Positions 45,241 to 59,014 of a DNA stretch of 64,000 bases are shown in pieces. Position 1 is the first letter of the stretch. Each line of letters opens with the position of its first letter. The notes below the pieces were generated by a model. The model was not told where the DNA came from. It saw only the letters and a program-made list of their open reading frames with translations, and searched no databases. Source of the stretch: Rhea pennata (lineage: Eukaryota > Chordata > Aves > Rheiformes > Rheidae); contig NC_084665.1 in NCBI RefSeq assembly GCF_028389875.1, positions 6,449,501 through 6,513,500 of the forward strand, given 5' to 3'. The position numbers and the translations under genes were made by a program.

Positions 45241-47846
45241 CAGGAACGTTCAGTGTTGTCATAGTTAAATGGATTAAACTTGGCTCTAGAATAATTGTAT
45301 TTCAGGTTTTTGTTTGCTTCTGTTTAGTAAAGAACAAGGTGTGCTCGCACTGAGGGGGGCAAATTAACCTGCATGGGCCTGGGGTACAGTGTTTGCCTGT
45401 CGCTCTGCAGCATCTTGAACTAATCACTGATAGAGACTAGATTAACTTCAGATCTTCAGTGTGATAATTCCTGTGACCCTGAGTCAGCAAGTTAGTTTGT
45501 CCACTTACGGGCTGTATGTACTTTTTTTTTCTGGTCTTCACTTCATCCTGAAGTGCTGTTCCATAAATTGTTTGTACTACCAGTTTTTTTGAATAGATTA
45601 CGGTCATGCATAGAAACTTGCTCACTTAATGAGGAGCACTAAGTGCAGAAAAGTGTGCCTGTATATGCATTATAGATGCAATTGGTCTGTATCTTTTGGT
45701 CTGCACACAAAGTGAGCTCATACTGAACATGTGATTGAAGACTATGAGCATTAGATACCGTGGCTTGTTTTAGTAATACTGGATGGTTAAGAGAATCTGC
45801 AAGCAGAAATATTGTTTAGACTATGTGTACAGAAATAATACCATATGGCTTAAATTCTACAGATATACACACTTTCATATAAAAATTTGACTCATATAAA
45901 AAGAGTGAATAAAAATCAACATGGAACAAGGACGAGGGACAGGCCCCCTAGCAGTATCTGCAAATTAGAGGAAGGCATTATTTACTTACGTATTCAGCAG
46001 GATCATTCAAGGCAAAAGCTGGAGGGCTAAAAAGGGAGAAGGGCACAGTACAATACGTATTTGGGCTTGAGGTTTTGGTCCCTGCCACCGCCAACTCTGT
46101 TGACCAACGATGTGGTATTGTGTATCTGCACTGCTGCATCTGGCATCTGCAAGGAGAACGGTAGCAGCATCGGCCAGTGCTATTAATCAGGATTGAAAGG
46201 GGTGGATTAAAAAACTGCCAACTGCTGCTATCAAGGCCATGCTTGGGCCACCATGGCATGCTATAGTCAGAAGAGCAAGCAGTGTCACTTGTCAGTTGCC
46301 TTTGGGCTCTTCATGCTGAACACAAGCTGGCATGGAAGAGGATAGGTGGTGAAATATTGAAGTATGCACCGGTTTCTTATTTAGTGTCTCGGCAAAAGCC
46401 TGTACGGTTTATGCTCCCAGGAGGTAGAACAGCATTTAAGCTACAAGCTTGCCTGCTTTACCCGTGGGCCTGCTACTGGATTCATTAAGAATCAGTTTGT
46501 ATTTCTGTAGCTGTCTTGGCAGGACAACAATAGAATAGAGGTTTCCCAAAGTTTTTTGCCCAGAGAATATACTGAGATGGAAAAATCTCTATCTTTTAGA
46601 TGACTAGTATACTTTTATTTTAAATTTCTTAGTATTTTTGAGACAAAACTTCCTCTCTCTATCTCCTTTACAACCCCATATATTTTCACAAAAGACAGTT
46701 TTTCTTCTTGGATTCTGCCTGGCACCAGATAGGAAAAGGTCAAAACTTCAAAAGTAACTGTTTTATCACCATTATGAGCCAAAGGGTGTAATAACATCAA
46801 ATTACATCTTCTCTACCTGTCTTCTGCAATCCTGACACACCTTTTTCTGATACTGTCATAACTTATTCCAGGTCAAGTTTTGAGAGCAATATCCAAATCT
46901 ACTTAAGAACACGCAAAGCTAAATTAGTCAGATTTGCACTTCATCTGCTGCAGCAAATGTTGCTGCACTTCTGCCACTTTCTCTTCTGGCCTTTCCTGCT
47001 ATATTTCACTCACCTAAGCCTTGTAGGTATCAGACAACCAACTCTAAGGGGACAGATATTATCTAGGTTGTGGTAGCATCCCCCAAGTGTCCAGCACTGT
47101 CAAAACACAAAGGAATATTGTCTTTTCCACAAAGACTACATACGCTAGAAAAACAATAAAAAAGGCATGTAGAGAGTGCTACACTAAGCAACTATAATGA
47201 TCAGTGTGATCATAAATATATGTTGCTCACATTTTTATGTAATTTTTACATTGTGTATGCATAACTAAACACAGTAAGTTCTTTTACTCTTGGCATAAAT
47301 TGGCCCACTCCCCAAGCTGTTTGCCAGCTTTGATTTATTTACCTTAAAGAGCATAAATTTATTTAAAAATTAAATACAAATGGGACTAAGTAAAAGATGT
47401 TGTCATGTAGTTTCTGAAAATGGATCATTTGAGGGAATTTAAATTCTTGGGTACAAACAAGTGAAAAGTTGCTATTTGCTGTCATTTGTCATTTTGCTAG
47501 AAACATAATAAACCCTGGGTAATAGAGTAGGATATTATTGTTCTCAGGTTGATAAAGTCTACACAGAAAGTACTGTTCAGTTCTTTTAAATTACAGAACT
47601 GCCAAATTATAAACAAACCCAGTGGAACACAAGACGTTCTTATGAATTTCCTCTTTCATTTTAGGATGCACAATATCCTGCCCTTTATTAAACCACCTAA
47701 GGGATGAACAGCAAGTATCAAGGATAAGCCTGTTAGTGTTCCCAAAGGCCTACTCAATCCCTCATTTCTTTGAATTTCTACTTTTACTGAAACTAATATC
47801 TCTCATCTGGAAATGATGTCATGCTATCAGACATACGTGCACACAA
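45241..47846. other. Intronic stretch with nothing firmly recognised
   Basis: About 2.6 kb. CpG is slightly raised between 45930 and 46440, where two short open frames (45978-46259 minus, 46282-46488 plus) have no known domain. No transposon was recognised. Confidence 0.5.
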
Positions 47847-48075
47847 AGTCATAGAAAATTCATATGGAAGAGACTCTAAGAGGTCAATTGGCTCATCTAC
47901 CTGCCTAAGGCAGAATCAACTCTATCTCAGCTATTCCTGACACATCTTTCTCTAACCTTTTCTTCAGATCTCCAGTGCTGAGGATTTCACAGTCTCCTCA
48001 GGCTGTCTATATCATTGCTTTGCTCTTACTCTGAAAAAGGTCTGGTGAATGTCTAACCTGAATTTTACTTACTGT
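47847..48075 (-). mobile_element. Old CR1-like LINE 3' end (minus strand)
   Basis: The + strand starts with AGTCATAGAAAATTCATATG and contains TTCAGATCTCCAGTGCTGAG, TCACAGTCTCCTCAGGCTGT and GTCTGGTGAATGTCTAACCT, which match the reverse complement of older CR1 3' ends in order. The copy is short and diverged. Confidence 0.7.
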
Positions 48076-49358
48076 GATTCTTTGTGAACATACTTGTTGG
48101 GAACATACACTTAATACATGGTTGTAGAGTTGCAGAAAATTTGAAATATAGCCCTTGCCCTAAAAAAAGGTCCAACTTCCATCAAATATACGGTTTAGTG
48201 ATTCCAGAAAATGGCATTTCAGACACAAATACATATTTTTATTCAATAAGCAGCACGTTACTTTAGTAAACATCCAATCATCAAATGTATAAAATCACTA
48301 CTTTACGTAGCATTTTTCTCTGTCACAAAACTAAAAGAGTCTAGGGGAATGCTGAAGACTTAGGTTTATTATTTAGCCTCCATAGTTAAGGCAAGTAGCT
48401 CAGTAGCCCTAGCTGAAGCCACACGTCAGATTGGTTAAAAAGTAAAGTAATCCAGCTGAAATGTTTTATCTGTTTTCATTTACTGAAAAAGAATTTATGG
48501 AGGAGGGGCATTCAGAAGGCAATTGGACAAATACATTTCAGTACAAATATAGTTTCAATTCTGCAGTCTTTTTTTCCAGACCATAAAAATCTTCTTTGAT
48601 GCTTTTTAAGTCTGGAGAAGAGTAATGGCTGGTGTCTTTGAATATTTCTGGCAGGTCTGATTAATGAAGGCTGTATTCCTCCTATTTATCTTCACATCCC
48701 CAGCTGTGAAAGCTGGTAGCTTAGTCACCCAAGGCTCCCTCTGTGGTTGACAGAGAGAGAAGCAGGCAACTTCAAATGGCTGATGAACTGTACAGTCAAA
48801 TTTAATAAATTGCAAATATTTTTTTTGCCAAATCAAGGCAATTTTCTGAAAAGTGTAATTAATAAAATATACTTCTTTAAAAAGCCTTTCCCTTTTAAGT
48901 CATTCTAAGAGAAAAACATTTCATTTAAAAGCTACTAAGTAACAGGAAATAAGGAGTCAGTTGGAATGAGACGTAGCTAGTCATTTGTAACCATACAGCC
49001 CATGGGTTGATAAAACCAGCTTAAACTAATTGCTATGAAATAGTTTGTTCCCAGTATTTTAGTGCTTATTTGTTTAGCTTAATTGTTTACTCACTTAAGC
49101 TCATCAGGAAAGGGCATAGCCATTCAACTCGCACAACAATTTTGTTTCCATCTCCCAGTGTGGAAAGGATAATTTATCTTGTGAATGTCCTGAATAATTT
49201 TCATTTGCTCCAGCAGGCAGGAAATAACCATTCCCACAGTTGCTTAATTGGTTAAAAATGTGTTTATTCATTGGAAGGTGAAACCTTCCCTCTCCTACTG
49301 CTGCAAAGTGATCACAGCGAAGATTAATTATCACGTATTGTAGTACACACATTCATGC

Positions 49359-49520
49359 ATACACACGCACGTGCACGCACGCTCTGAGTCAGCGAGCTGT
49401 ACGTCGAATCGTGTGATGATGATTAATGTAAGTAGCTTTTTGCTGACTTACATCTGCAGCCAGATGTGGGGATAGCTTCGCTGAGGTGGTAATGGAAACG
49501 CAGAGCACAATCCTTTCGCT
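49359..49520. promoter_or_regulatory. CpG-retaining patch with AP-1/MAF-like sites and a hairpin
   Basis: About 12 CpG occur in about 160 bases, beginning in an imperfect ACGC/GTGC repeat (49362-49382). TGAGTCAGC at 49385-49393 fits an AP-1/MAF (T-MARE half) site, and TGCTGACTTA at 49441-49450 is a second, weaker match. Between them ATGTAAGTAGC (49426-49436) and GCTGACTTACAT (49442-49453) form a hairpin with one bulged base. The sequence also holds TGATGATGATTAATG homeobox-like core sites. Motif matches alone are weak evidence; this is a candidate enhancer. Confidence 0.3.
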
Positions 49521-49706
49521 GTTCTCGAGGAACAGGGTAAAAACCTTTTTGCTGTGTGGCAAGAGAGTTATAGTATATTTTCTGTCTGTTAGCCTGTGTG
49601 TGAGAGATGAATGTGATCTAGAGACTTTGGCACGGGAGACTGAGCAGAGCCAGTGAAAAGAAGAGCAGTGGTTTGGAATAGATTCTAGGTCACAGGATTT
49701 TTATTT

Positions 49707-49737
49707 TATATCTATATATATATATCTATATATAAAT
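49707..49737. repeat. (TA)n/(TATC)n AT-rich microsatellite
   Basis: ATATCTATATATATATATC followed by TATATATAAATA. Confidence 0.85.
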
Positions 49738-52700
49738 AAAACTTCTAAAGATATAAATTTAGGAACTCATTAAAGTTTTGTCCTCATGGGTTGGACACAT
49801 TTAAAACAACCTCTGTATTTTCTCTGAAAGATAGGATAGAATTTGCTGACAAAGTTAAGGACAGACTATGGGTGTCACCCAAAGCTCATGGAAGTCAGTG
49901 AGAAGCTGTCACTGATCTCTAAGGGCTTTGGATATGGCTTGAAGGGCTTTGAATTTTCACAGGAAAAACAAGCTTTTGTTATCTCCTGGATAAGTAGTAA
50001 TTCATTACTACTTGTTAATATAAGACATGGGCATTTATTTTCCTATAGGTTTATGTATGATGGTTTATAAGACTGTAATTTTTATAGAAGCCTCCTATTT
50101 GCAGATGTAAGACATCTTTTGCTGCAGTGTCTATACAACTGCCATTAAGCATGTGATTGTTATCAGAAAGTAATGTTTTTTTAAGGCTTAATTTGACTTA
50201 AGCATTTGTTGTTTTTAAAGTAGAAGAAATACCTGTAAAATTGCAAAAATGGGAAAAAATCATATATATTTCAGATGGCTGAGAAATCTTTGAGAATATT
50301 GATTTAGGTTAAAAAGATGGACACTGCTGCCCAGTTTTGCATGTTGAAGAACATTGTGCACACAAAATCCACTGATGTCCAGAAAATTGAATTGGTATTT
50401 GAAAGGTCTTTCTGCAAGTCTCTATTCCTTCCACCCCTTTCCTCTGAGACTACTTCAACTGTTTAGATGTATTTTTCTCCACTGCTGATTATCAGCTGCA
50501 ACTCAAAACATAACCTGTAAGAGTCTCTCAGAAGACTGATGTTGAGATTTTGAAGTTCACATTCAGGGCCTTGCTGCATTTGGGTATCTTGGAAACATTT
50601 TAGAAAAAGTCATAGATTCAGACTAGCCTTTTATACCATTCATAGCTAATTGTCTTCACTACACTTCAGAAAGTAACCGGGAGGAAACTTGTATTTATGC
50701 TTTCTTAAAAAAATTCCTTATGTTGTTCCTTAGGTATCTGGCACATGGTTTTAGGACATAGTTTTCACATTTGTCCTCAAATTCTCTGTACTTTTACTTG
50801 GAACAAGTGCGACTCAGCTAGGTTGTCTGCTCCTTCATATACAGCTTTTTCTTTGGACAAAAGTACTTGAAAATTTAAATATTTCTAGAGCTACTGACTA
50901 ACAATACTGAAAATATTAACAGGATATACTTTTAACATAGCTCACTTGAAAAATAACCTTCAAAGATTGTTTCATGCAGAGATCTGATTTTTAAGTATAA
51001 ATTGCAATAAGGAAAATGAAACAGATTTATCCTGTAAATTGAACAGTTTGTATAATGAAACATAGAACTCTACGCTCTGTTCTCATAGATAGTCCTTTAC
51101 TCGACAAACTTTTTGTTTTTTTTCAGTGCCCAGTATCACATAGAAAGTGTCTTACTCTTCTGATGCAGAAGTTTCATTAATTCATTTATTCATAGTCTTA
51201 CTGGCAGCAGATTATGTGAGGTGGGAGTAGACTAGTAAGTCACCATTGGTTAATTTTGAGGTGGAGTAATCACTGTCAGACTGTTCCCCACCATTGATAT
51301 TTCTGCTGGGTCTGCATGATCTAGTGATGCAGATTCCTTTCTTTGTGAAATAAAGGTGACTTGGACCCACGTGCCATATGCCACACATTCCTGTTGCATC
51401 AAATTGCATAAAAGGCCCAGCATATTTACATTCAGCAATTAATGTCAGATATTAATAACAATTTTTGCAGCTATTACTCTTGTTTGTTGAAGGGTTCACT
51501 GGTGCACTAGACTTAGGTTTCTGGTGATATATTATCCTAATTTTGATCAGGAGTGAAATGACATAATCCTCAGTTCTTACGGTGTTCATCTAAACCTGTC
51601 TGTCGCCTGACAGGGCGTTTGTGCTGGAAGAAGGCAGGAATTGCAAGCCTGGATTATGCAGTGTTTTGGCAGATTAGTATGTTGGAATTTATAAAGTTTT
51701 GGCACTTTGCACGAAAAATTTGGCCAAAACTTTTAGGGAGTTCTGACAGGTCAAACCCCAGATACATTGATCGTAGCTCACGTGTAGAGGAAGGTTTTCA
51801 TGGAAAGCGCCAGGTCTCTGGCCCAGGCTTCCCTGGACCTGGCAGTGCCAGCCGGTGAATTGTTGCCAGCCGGGGGCATGGACTCTACCAGTGCCAGCTC
51901 TCAGAACACTTGCCGGGCTGGAAAATCCTCACCCCGTTACATAGCTAAAGCGACAGGCCATGCATTTTAACTGAAAACATTTTGGCAATCGGCTTGTTTT
52001 GCTCTTCAGTTTGCTCCTGTTTGTGTATTTGCTAAAATGGCAAAAAATTACTCGAGAGATGTTCTCAATCAGACAACATTCAGATACTGAAAAATAGATA
52101 GGTGCACAATTAAAATATTTTTACCGTCTACCTATTAATTTTAAATAGAATTGTACAAAGAGAAAAATATAGGAAAAAATACAACTGCATGGAATGAAGG
52201 TCCCTCAAATACACATACGCTCTGCATTTAACTTGCTTTCCCTGAAACCTTTTTTCTTTTCTTTTTCTTTTGAAGTCTTTTTTTTTATCTTGTCCCAAGT
52301 AAGTGAGCTTTCTTTAGCAGTCTCTCTTTAGAGTAACATCTAGGCCAAGGGAGTCTGATGATCACATTCTTAAAGCCCTATTTCTAGAGGTGTGGAACTG
52401 AAACATTAAAAAAAAAATCACTCTCAGGTGAAATCTGCTGTGTGAAGTCTCTGGTGTCCTGGCAGTGAAAGGTTCACTATTCCATTATCTGTTCTATAGA
52501 TCATATAATATCCTCCAAAGTATCTTTCTAAATTTGTTTTTGTGTAGGAGAGAAGTAAGGGAGAATGACTGAATGGCATATTGGAAATACCATTACTTAC
52601 AAAGGCTTTTCACCGTTAAGATCTCAGTTCAAATCTGACTTTGAAGGTATCATAAGACAACCACTGACCTTTCTGTAAAGATAGGGCTTCTAAACCCAGC

Positions 52701-53101
52701 TTCTGGTGGGGATAGTTGGCTTTGAAAATCCACTGATGCATGTGATGCTCTTTTAAACAACTATTTTAGAAAGTTAGAGTGGTGGTCAGGCCAGTTGTGA
52801 AGTCTGTATTTCAGCTGTACCTTCAGAGTAGATTTCAATTTCCAGTGATATGAAACCAGAGCAGTTTGGGCTCGGTTATGATTGTTCCACAAAACAGATG
52901 GAAACAGATGGAAAAACATAGTTGCGTAGGAACGAATACTGGCAGACACATTTCTTTGAAGAGTTCCTCAAGGAGACACAAACTTACGTTATCATCCCTT
53001 CAAACTCTTCCGTAGCTCTGTAGATGGAACTGGGTAGTGGGAGGAAGCAGAATTTCATGGGTTGTGATGGTGCCAAATGAAAGATCCAGCCAGAAAAAGC
53101 A

Positions 53102-53133
53102 GTCTCTCTCTCTCTCTCTCTCTTTTTTTTTAT
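53102..53133. repeat. (CT)n followed by a T-tract
   Basis: About ten CT units run into a stretch of nine T and then TATATA. It is a pyrimidine microsatellite. Confidence 0.9.
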
Positions 53134-54282
53134 ATACCATTACACTTGCCAGGCCAGATCTTGTCCACGACAAGACCTACCAATTAGTTAACAGTGCTGA
53201 TGTGACCTCCTCTTGGGGTGAGGATGTCAAGGGAGCTGACACAGCTGGAGTGTTTGGAAAGAATACAAACATGATTGGAATTGTTAAAATCGACCTGTGG
53301 CATATATGCTGCAGTATTTCTCTTTAAGCAAAAAACATATAAAGACGGTTAGTGTGCAGTTTTTGTGGGCAGTGGGATGTTGTGGTCTTTGAGATGGCCT
53401 TTTTGCATATATGGAGGAAAAATGAGTGCCCCAAACCAAATAAACCGTTGCAGCTATCTAATACTACACTTACTTACAGCTTGCAAGTTGCATGTTTCTA
53501 GATAGTCTCTGAAGGTCTTACAGGAGCTCTCTGATCCCCTGAATTAATAATAAAAGGCACATTTTAGAAGTTACATGAAAAGCAGTTATAAGCATCTTAT
53601 GAAAAGATATGGGAAGTAGGATGTTTTTGTTACCTTCCACATCTTTAGTTCTTCATAGGGAAAGCAAAGAAAAATGCATTAAAAAATCATCTTGTGCAAA
53701 AGTACTGAAAATGTAGCAGTGTTTGAAGGATTGTGTGTCTCATGATGGGTAGTAATAGAAGATGCCACAAATACCCCAGATCAGATGACGGATAAAATGA
53801 ATGCACTGACAGATAGCAAATATTCTGGCTGTCGGAGCTCAGTATTATGGTCCAAAGAATAATTTCCCAAGGTGACTACTGGAACACAGAGACGTCTGCC
53901 CGCCTTGTGTGATTTGAAACTGTTACTGGTTTCGGAAGCCATCTTCATACATCGGTATGTTTTGTAGTATATTCTGTTGCCATGATTTACAACACACAGC
54001 GTTTACTGAGAACTGTCACATCCAAATAATTGTGGATCTGCAAGTGTCTCACTCTGAGTGACCCTCATTTAACTAATACCTTTGCAGAGGCTCATGCAAG
54101 AAGTTATTTTAGTAATGATTAGTTACTGGATTCTTATAACTGTTGCGTTTGCATCAAGGGCAAGCAAATCCTACCTGTTCAGTTTCAATTGCAGATGCTG
54201 GTTTCTACTCTTCTTCATCTAAGCGGTGAAAGGGTTCAGGGGTATGACAGAAGTATGACTCTTCTTCACTGCGATCTGACTT

Positions 54283-54350
54283 CTTGGATGTACCTACATG
54301 CATGGGTACTTAGGATCGTGCTTAGGTGCTTGGATGGGAGATGCCTTTGA
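54283..54350 (+). mobile_element. Possible 5S-rRNA-derived SINE fragment
   Basis: GATCGTGCTTAGGTGCTTGG (54314-54333) followed by ATGGGAGATGCC resembles the 3' half of vertebrate 5S rRNA, including its internal C-box region (known form ...GTTAGTACTTGGATGGGAGAC...). The core CTTGGATGGGAGA at 54329-54341 is exact. The 5' half is not clearly recognisable, so this is not an intact 5S gene. Old 5S-headed SINEs such as AmnSINE-type elements exist in amniotes and would explain it. A chance match is not excluded. Confidence 0.35.
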
Positions 54351-54808
54351 AATGTGTTGGGGATTTCTTGAGGAAATGGGCTTTGATCGTGTGATGCACA
54401 GCTAAGGCTTTGTGCTTGCTCTTAATGCCAGCCTTGAGTTTATGTGCACAGTCAGGTCCTGAGTAAAGGGAGTGCAGCATCACCAAAGGTAGCAATTTTG
54501 ATCCTTTTTTATTTAACAACACTGCTGGTTTTTAGTTGCCCTTAAGAAAACCTAGTGTTTGGGAAGAATTCCTGTAGCATAATGATATGGTACTTCCTCT
54601 TCTAAGTATGGAAAACTACATAGAGCCTCTCAGATCCTGTCATGCTGAAAGTTGCGGTATAGAGTAGTTACTTCTTTAAACACACTAAACTATTAGATTA
54701 TTTTATGAAGGTAAAAATTATTTACTGTAAATGATTTACTAATCCTCACACTATCTGTTAAGAGTTTTTAAAAATATATGTGGTGCTATTTTAATGCAAC
54801 TTATTACT

Positions 54809-54853
54809 TATTTAATATTTATTATAATATTATTTAATATTTATTTAATATTA
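54809..54853. repeat. ATTTAATATTT tandem AT-rich repeat
   Basis: TATTTAATATTTATTATAAT and related units are repeated about three to four times. Confidence 0.7.
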
Positions 54854-57800
54854 ACATTGATCTCTTGATTATTCTTGCTATTTAAGTTTTGTGAGTTACT
54901 GCTACAAGATATGGCTACCTTTGTTATAAGAAATATTGTACTGCCACGTATTATACTTCAAGTCTAGGTTAAGACTCAAACATATTATGCATTATGTCCA
55001 GATTTAAGAAACAGAGTCATGAATCTCAGTTCTCTCTGTTGCTCCTATTTGCTTTCACGTGTGCTATGTCTTTGAAGTGAAACACCTGCAAACTGCAAAA
55101 TTATTTTCTGAGGTAAACTCAAAGAATTGTTTGAGCAATTTACATTTGTACATATTCATTTTGTAAGATTTGCGTCTCCATATAAGTTAGAATTTTAAAA
55201 ATGTCTGAGTTTTCATCTGACTTTTTCCACTGAAATCAAAAGACACCTTTTTGCCTTTTCCCCTGGCAAATTTTACAATTTAAGATGTAATGTGACTAAG
55301 GAGCTTGGAGTTGGTTTGGGATGGATCTGTTTAAGCAGATTTTTTCAACATTACAGTTTTTGATGTAGAAATCCAAGTTTCACCTAAATACCCTTATAAA
55401 AATGGATTTTTTTAAAAATCTAATTCGTAAGCCTAAGCATATTTAAGTGGTGGAGGCACTCTGTGACAAACACACATGTGTCTGTTTTATGAAGCACCAC
55501 TTGGTGTTCCAAGGGCAAATATGTCAGATTTGGATCCTGAGGGTGGACAGTAGCTCAAATGTGCTTCTGTTTGCCAGAGGCCAAGTGACTAAGGGGAAGA
55601 TTCCCCCCCCTCCTCAGATTGTAGACGACTTTGATGCAGCTGCAACCAAATCCTTAACTGACAGCACGTCCTTTAGGACTACTCAGTGGACAATCTCCCA
55701 TCATTTCAATCACTGACTTCACTTCTGCTGTAATTTTAAGAAGCTTTTATGTTTTTTCTAAAAAGGAAACTAGAAAGCTTTTAAGATTTTCTGAGACAGA
55801 AGCCAGAGAGAGAACAAAGAATACAGAGCTTGTCCTTTTGTGTTTTTAGGGAAAATTGCTTCTCTTCACACGTGCTTGCATTGAATAATTCAAATAAACA
55901 AATCAGAATCAAATTTTCAGTCGTTCTCTTCATATTAATAACCTCATCCATATAGTTTCCCATTGCAGCTCTTTATGAAGGGAACGTTATTTGTTTGAAC
56001 TGTTTTATTCAGGAAATGTGTGTCATGAACATATATATCATCATGCTCGTTAAATTTATGACGTTCTCAGAATTTGAACTATGCATGTGTCTGATGCTCA
56101 GTGATACAGTTTTCAGGCTGAAACATCTACATTGGGCAGAATTTCAGTTACTGAGAAATGAATCTTAGGTCAATGACTGGTTGTAAATGTAGAGAAGCAG
56201 CCCAAGCAGCAAAAGCTCAGTACAAGTGAAAGGTCAGACAGATAAAAGAAGGGACAAACCACATTATGGCTAAACACGACCCCTTTATACATTAGTATTA
56301 ATCTGAAAAAAGTAGCAATTAATTAACACTAACAATGTTGACAGCAAAATCAAATCTTCAGAATGAGAAGGCATACAAATTAGATCTTGGAATTGATCTT
56401 GGCTTAGATTGCTTTAATTCTACTAGTCATGTGTCTACCCTTGAATCTTCTAAACTTACAACTATGTGGAAAGTGTTACATGTGTGAGAAAATTATTGGT
56501 AGAAAATAAAAGCACTGTGAAAACCATGGGATTGAAAAACTGGCATGTAGACGGAGATGTTACTTGTCCATAAACACTCTCTTACACATTGTTCCTCTTA
56601 TTAAGTTGCATATTGTGTAATTGATGTTGGCATAATTAAAAGTATGTCTGCTTCTAGCTGTAGAGATCTGTGCTCTCGTGCTGCTGTTTCTTGCAAATGA
56701 ATGAACTTCTGTACTTGCATTGAGTCTGGGGGTATTCAGCAATCTGCCCCATGGAAGATACAAGGGATTAGGGACTCAGAATATTAGTCTGGAATTCGTT
56801 CTACACTGACTGCAGTTTTACTGCTGGGAATACTCTGTATTCAATGGCAAATACTTCATCCCCTAATACTTTTGTAAAATACTGAGTTAATTCATATGAG
56901 TTGGTGGTAGAGCTGTTTTCCAGCAAATACAGATCTGCAGCATACTGTTGATCAAATGGTACATACTTTTAAGAGGTTAAATATATGGGTATTCAAAGTT
57001 TCGTGTGTATGTATGTTACAGCTTTGAAAAGGGCCTTAGATGACACATTTGAAAATGGGACATTTTTTTTGACCCTTTCGAAAATTATCCTATGACTTTT
57101 CTCTGAAATAGGATTTAACTTTATTTGAATGTTCATATTTTTGTTTTAAAATTATCTTTAAAGCTTATTTAGTTTAAATAAATCTTAAGGCCAAATTCTG
57201 CATTCATATGGCCTCAGTCTTCCTGTCTTTTTCAAAGTATATTTGTCTTCTGTGTGTTCTTCAGTTGCAAATATACACACAATGTGAATGTCTGCTCTAG
57301 GGTCAAAAATGATGCTTTTGAGTGTAATATTTGACAATGTATATATTTATCCAGCTGATAAACCTGTCAAATATAAGAGAAAAGTTTGACAGGAAAGATA
57401 GGAAACAATCTTGAGGTCATGGAGATGTATGTCCACTCTTACTACTTTCCATGGGCTTCCTTGTGTTTTTGTTGGCATTCTCAGTGTTCAAGCTAATAGC
57501 TGCGTTGAGGGACGAGATGAAGATGCAAGGAAGTTGCAGTGTATGAAAAATATTTATTTGTTAATTTCTCAGTCTTAAAAGTTACCAGACAACTACATTA
57601 GTGAGAATGGGGGAAAGTCTGAAGACTTCTTTGCCATCCTTAGTAGAATTTTCTCAGGTAAGCACAAATAAAAATTGAGGAAGGACTTATGCGCTTGCTA
57701 TTTATGACTGCCTTAATGAAGAGAGAAATCATATTTAAAAAGGTACATGCATCATTTATTTTAATATAATAAGCAAAAACTATATAAAAGTAATTTTACT

Positions 57801-59010
57801 GGATGAGAGAGACAGTAATTAACCCATCTAGTTATGAAACAAATTTACCAAAAACATCTCTGCTGGGGATAGTAATCTTACCTTTGATTATGTGCTATTA
57901 CATTACAGAAACTGCAGTTCAGTCAAACTCATCTTTGGTTCAACAGATTTTCAGTTTAATATGGTATGAGCTTATTGAGCTTAAACTGGATATGAAGATT
58001 TTTAAAGGTGACATAAACATCATTTTTTACAGTCTTTTCATTGAGAAGCTAGAACAAATGAATGGCAGACATATGTGAAATAACCTTTTAGTTAAGAAAT
58101 ATGACATTTGTAAAATTAGGGTGTTGTGAGTGACAACATAGCTACTGGTTAACTTTTTATAGTGGTTCACAGGGCCAAGAAAACTTAATTATAGTGTGAA
58201 ATAACTCATGATGGTCTGTTAGTGTTCTTGGTAAAAAGTGTTTAAGGTCTCTGAAGAAAGGCTCTATGCAGGTGGTAATCTGTAGAGCAGTAGGTGAAAG
58301 TCAATTACTGGTGAAAATGTAAACTTTTAATTAGCAGGTAAAGACTAGTGTTTGGGAAATGACCCTCACTATGATGAAATATATGCAAAAAATATGAAAA
58401 TATTTCATATAATATTTGAAAATATGTGAAAATGTTTACCAATCTAGTAAGACTGATTCTAGATTACTGGCAGAGAATGGAAATTGTTTTGGAAGAATTG
58501 ACCCCAGCCCTGCTCTAAGGCTAAAACTTGTAACTGTGAGGGTTTTTTTTAACAAATGATCACAGGGGAGCCCACATCATTTTGTTGTTGCTGTTGGTCC
58601 TCACTTCAGTTTTATAGGTTGGTTAATATGTAAATTCTGCAAAAGAGGAGTTTTGCCCACTCCCCAGGTCTTATGAGACCCATCAAAATACGGACAGTAT
58701 TGCTACAGATACCAGGAGGCATGCAGCACATCTTCTGAGCTGCTGAAAGAGAAGCCTTCAAGATACAAGGCCATGAGGAGGCTTCTTGCTGCATGCAGTG
58801 TTTTAACTAAGGAAAAAGTGTTTTTAATATCTGTCTTACCCTGAGCTTTGCTTTAGACAGCCTTTTCTTTCTATCCATAGGGTGATGTTCCTGTGAAGCA
58901 ATCAGCCTGTCTCATATGTGTATATATATATGTATTTTATGTATGTATGCGCGTGTGCGTGTACATATAGATAAGTAAATCTATGTATTTTATACTGTAC
59001 TATTTATCTC
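54854..59010. other. Intronic stretch: one TA/TG repeat, no gene recognised
   Basis: AT-rich DNA with no recognised transposon or coding frame. A C8 run lies at about 55603-55610 and the TA/TG/GCG microsatellite at 58915-58970. Confidence 0.5.
58915..58970. repeat. Compound TA/TG microsatellite
   Basis: TATATATATATG, then GTATGTATGCGCGTGTGCGTG and ACATATAG. It lies directly 5' of the CpG-retaining patch at 59015. Confidence 0.85.
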
Positions 59011-59014
59011 TGCC

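Larger units (their letters stand above)
48076..54282. other. Intronic stretch: candidate regulatory patches and simple repeats, no gene recognised
   Basis: Holds the CpG/TGAGTCAGC patch at 49359-49520, an AT repeat at 49707-49737, a moderate CpG cluster at 51765-51960 and a CT microsatellite at 53102-53123. No coding gene was recognised. Confidence 0.5.
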
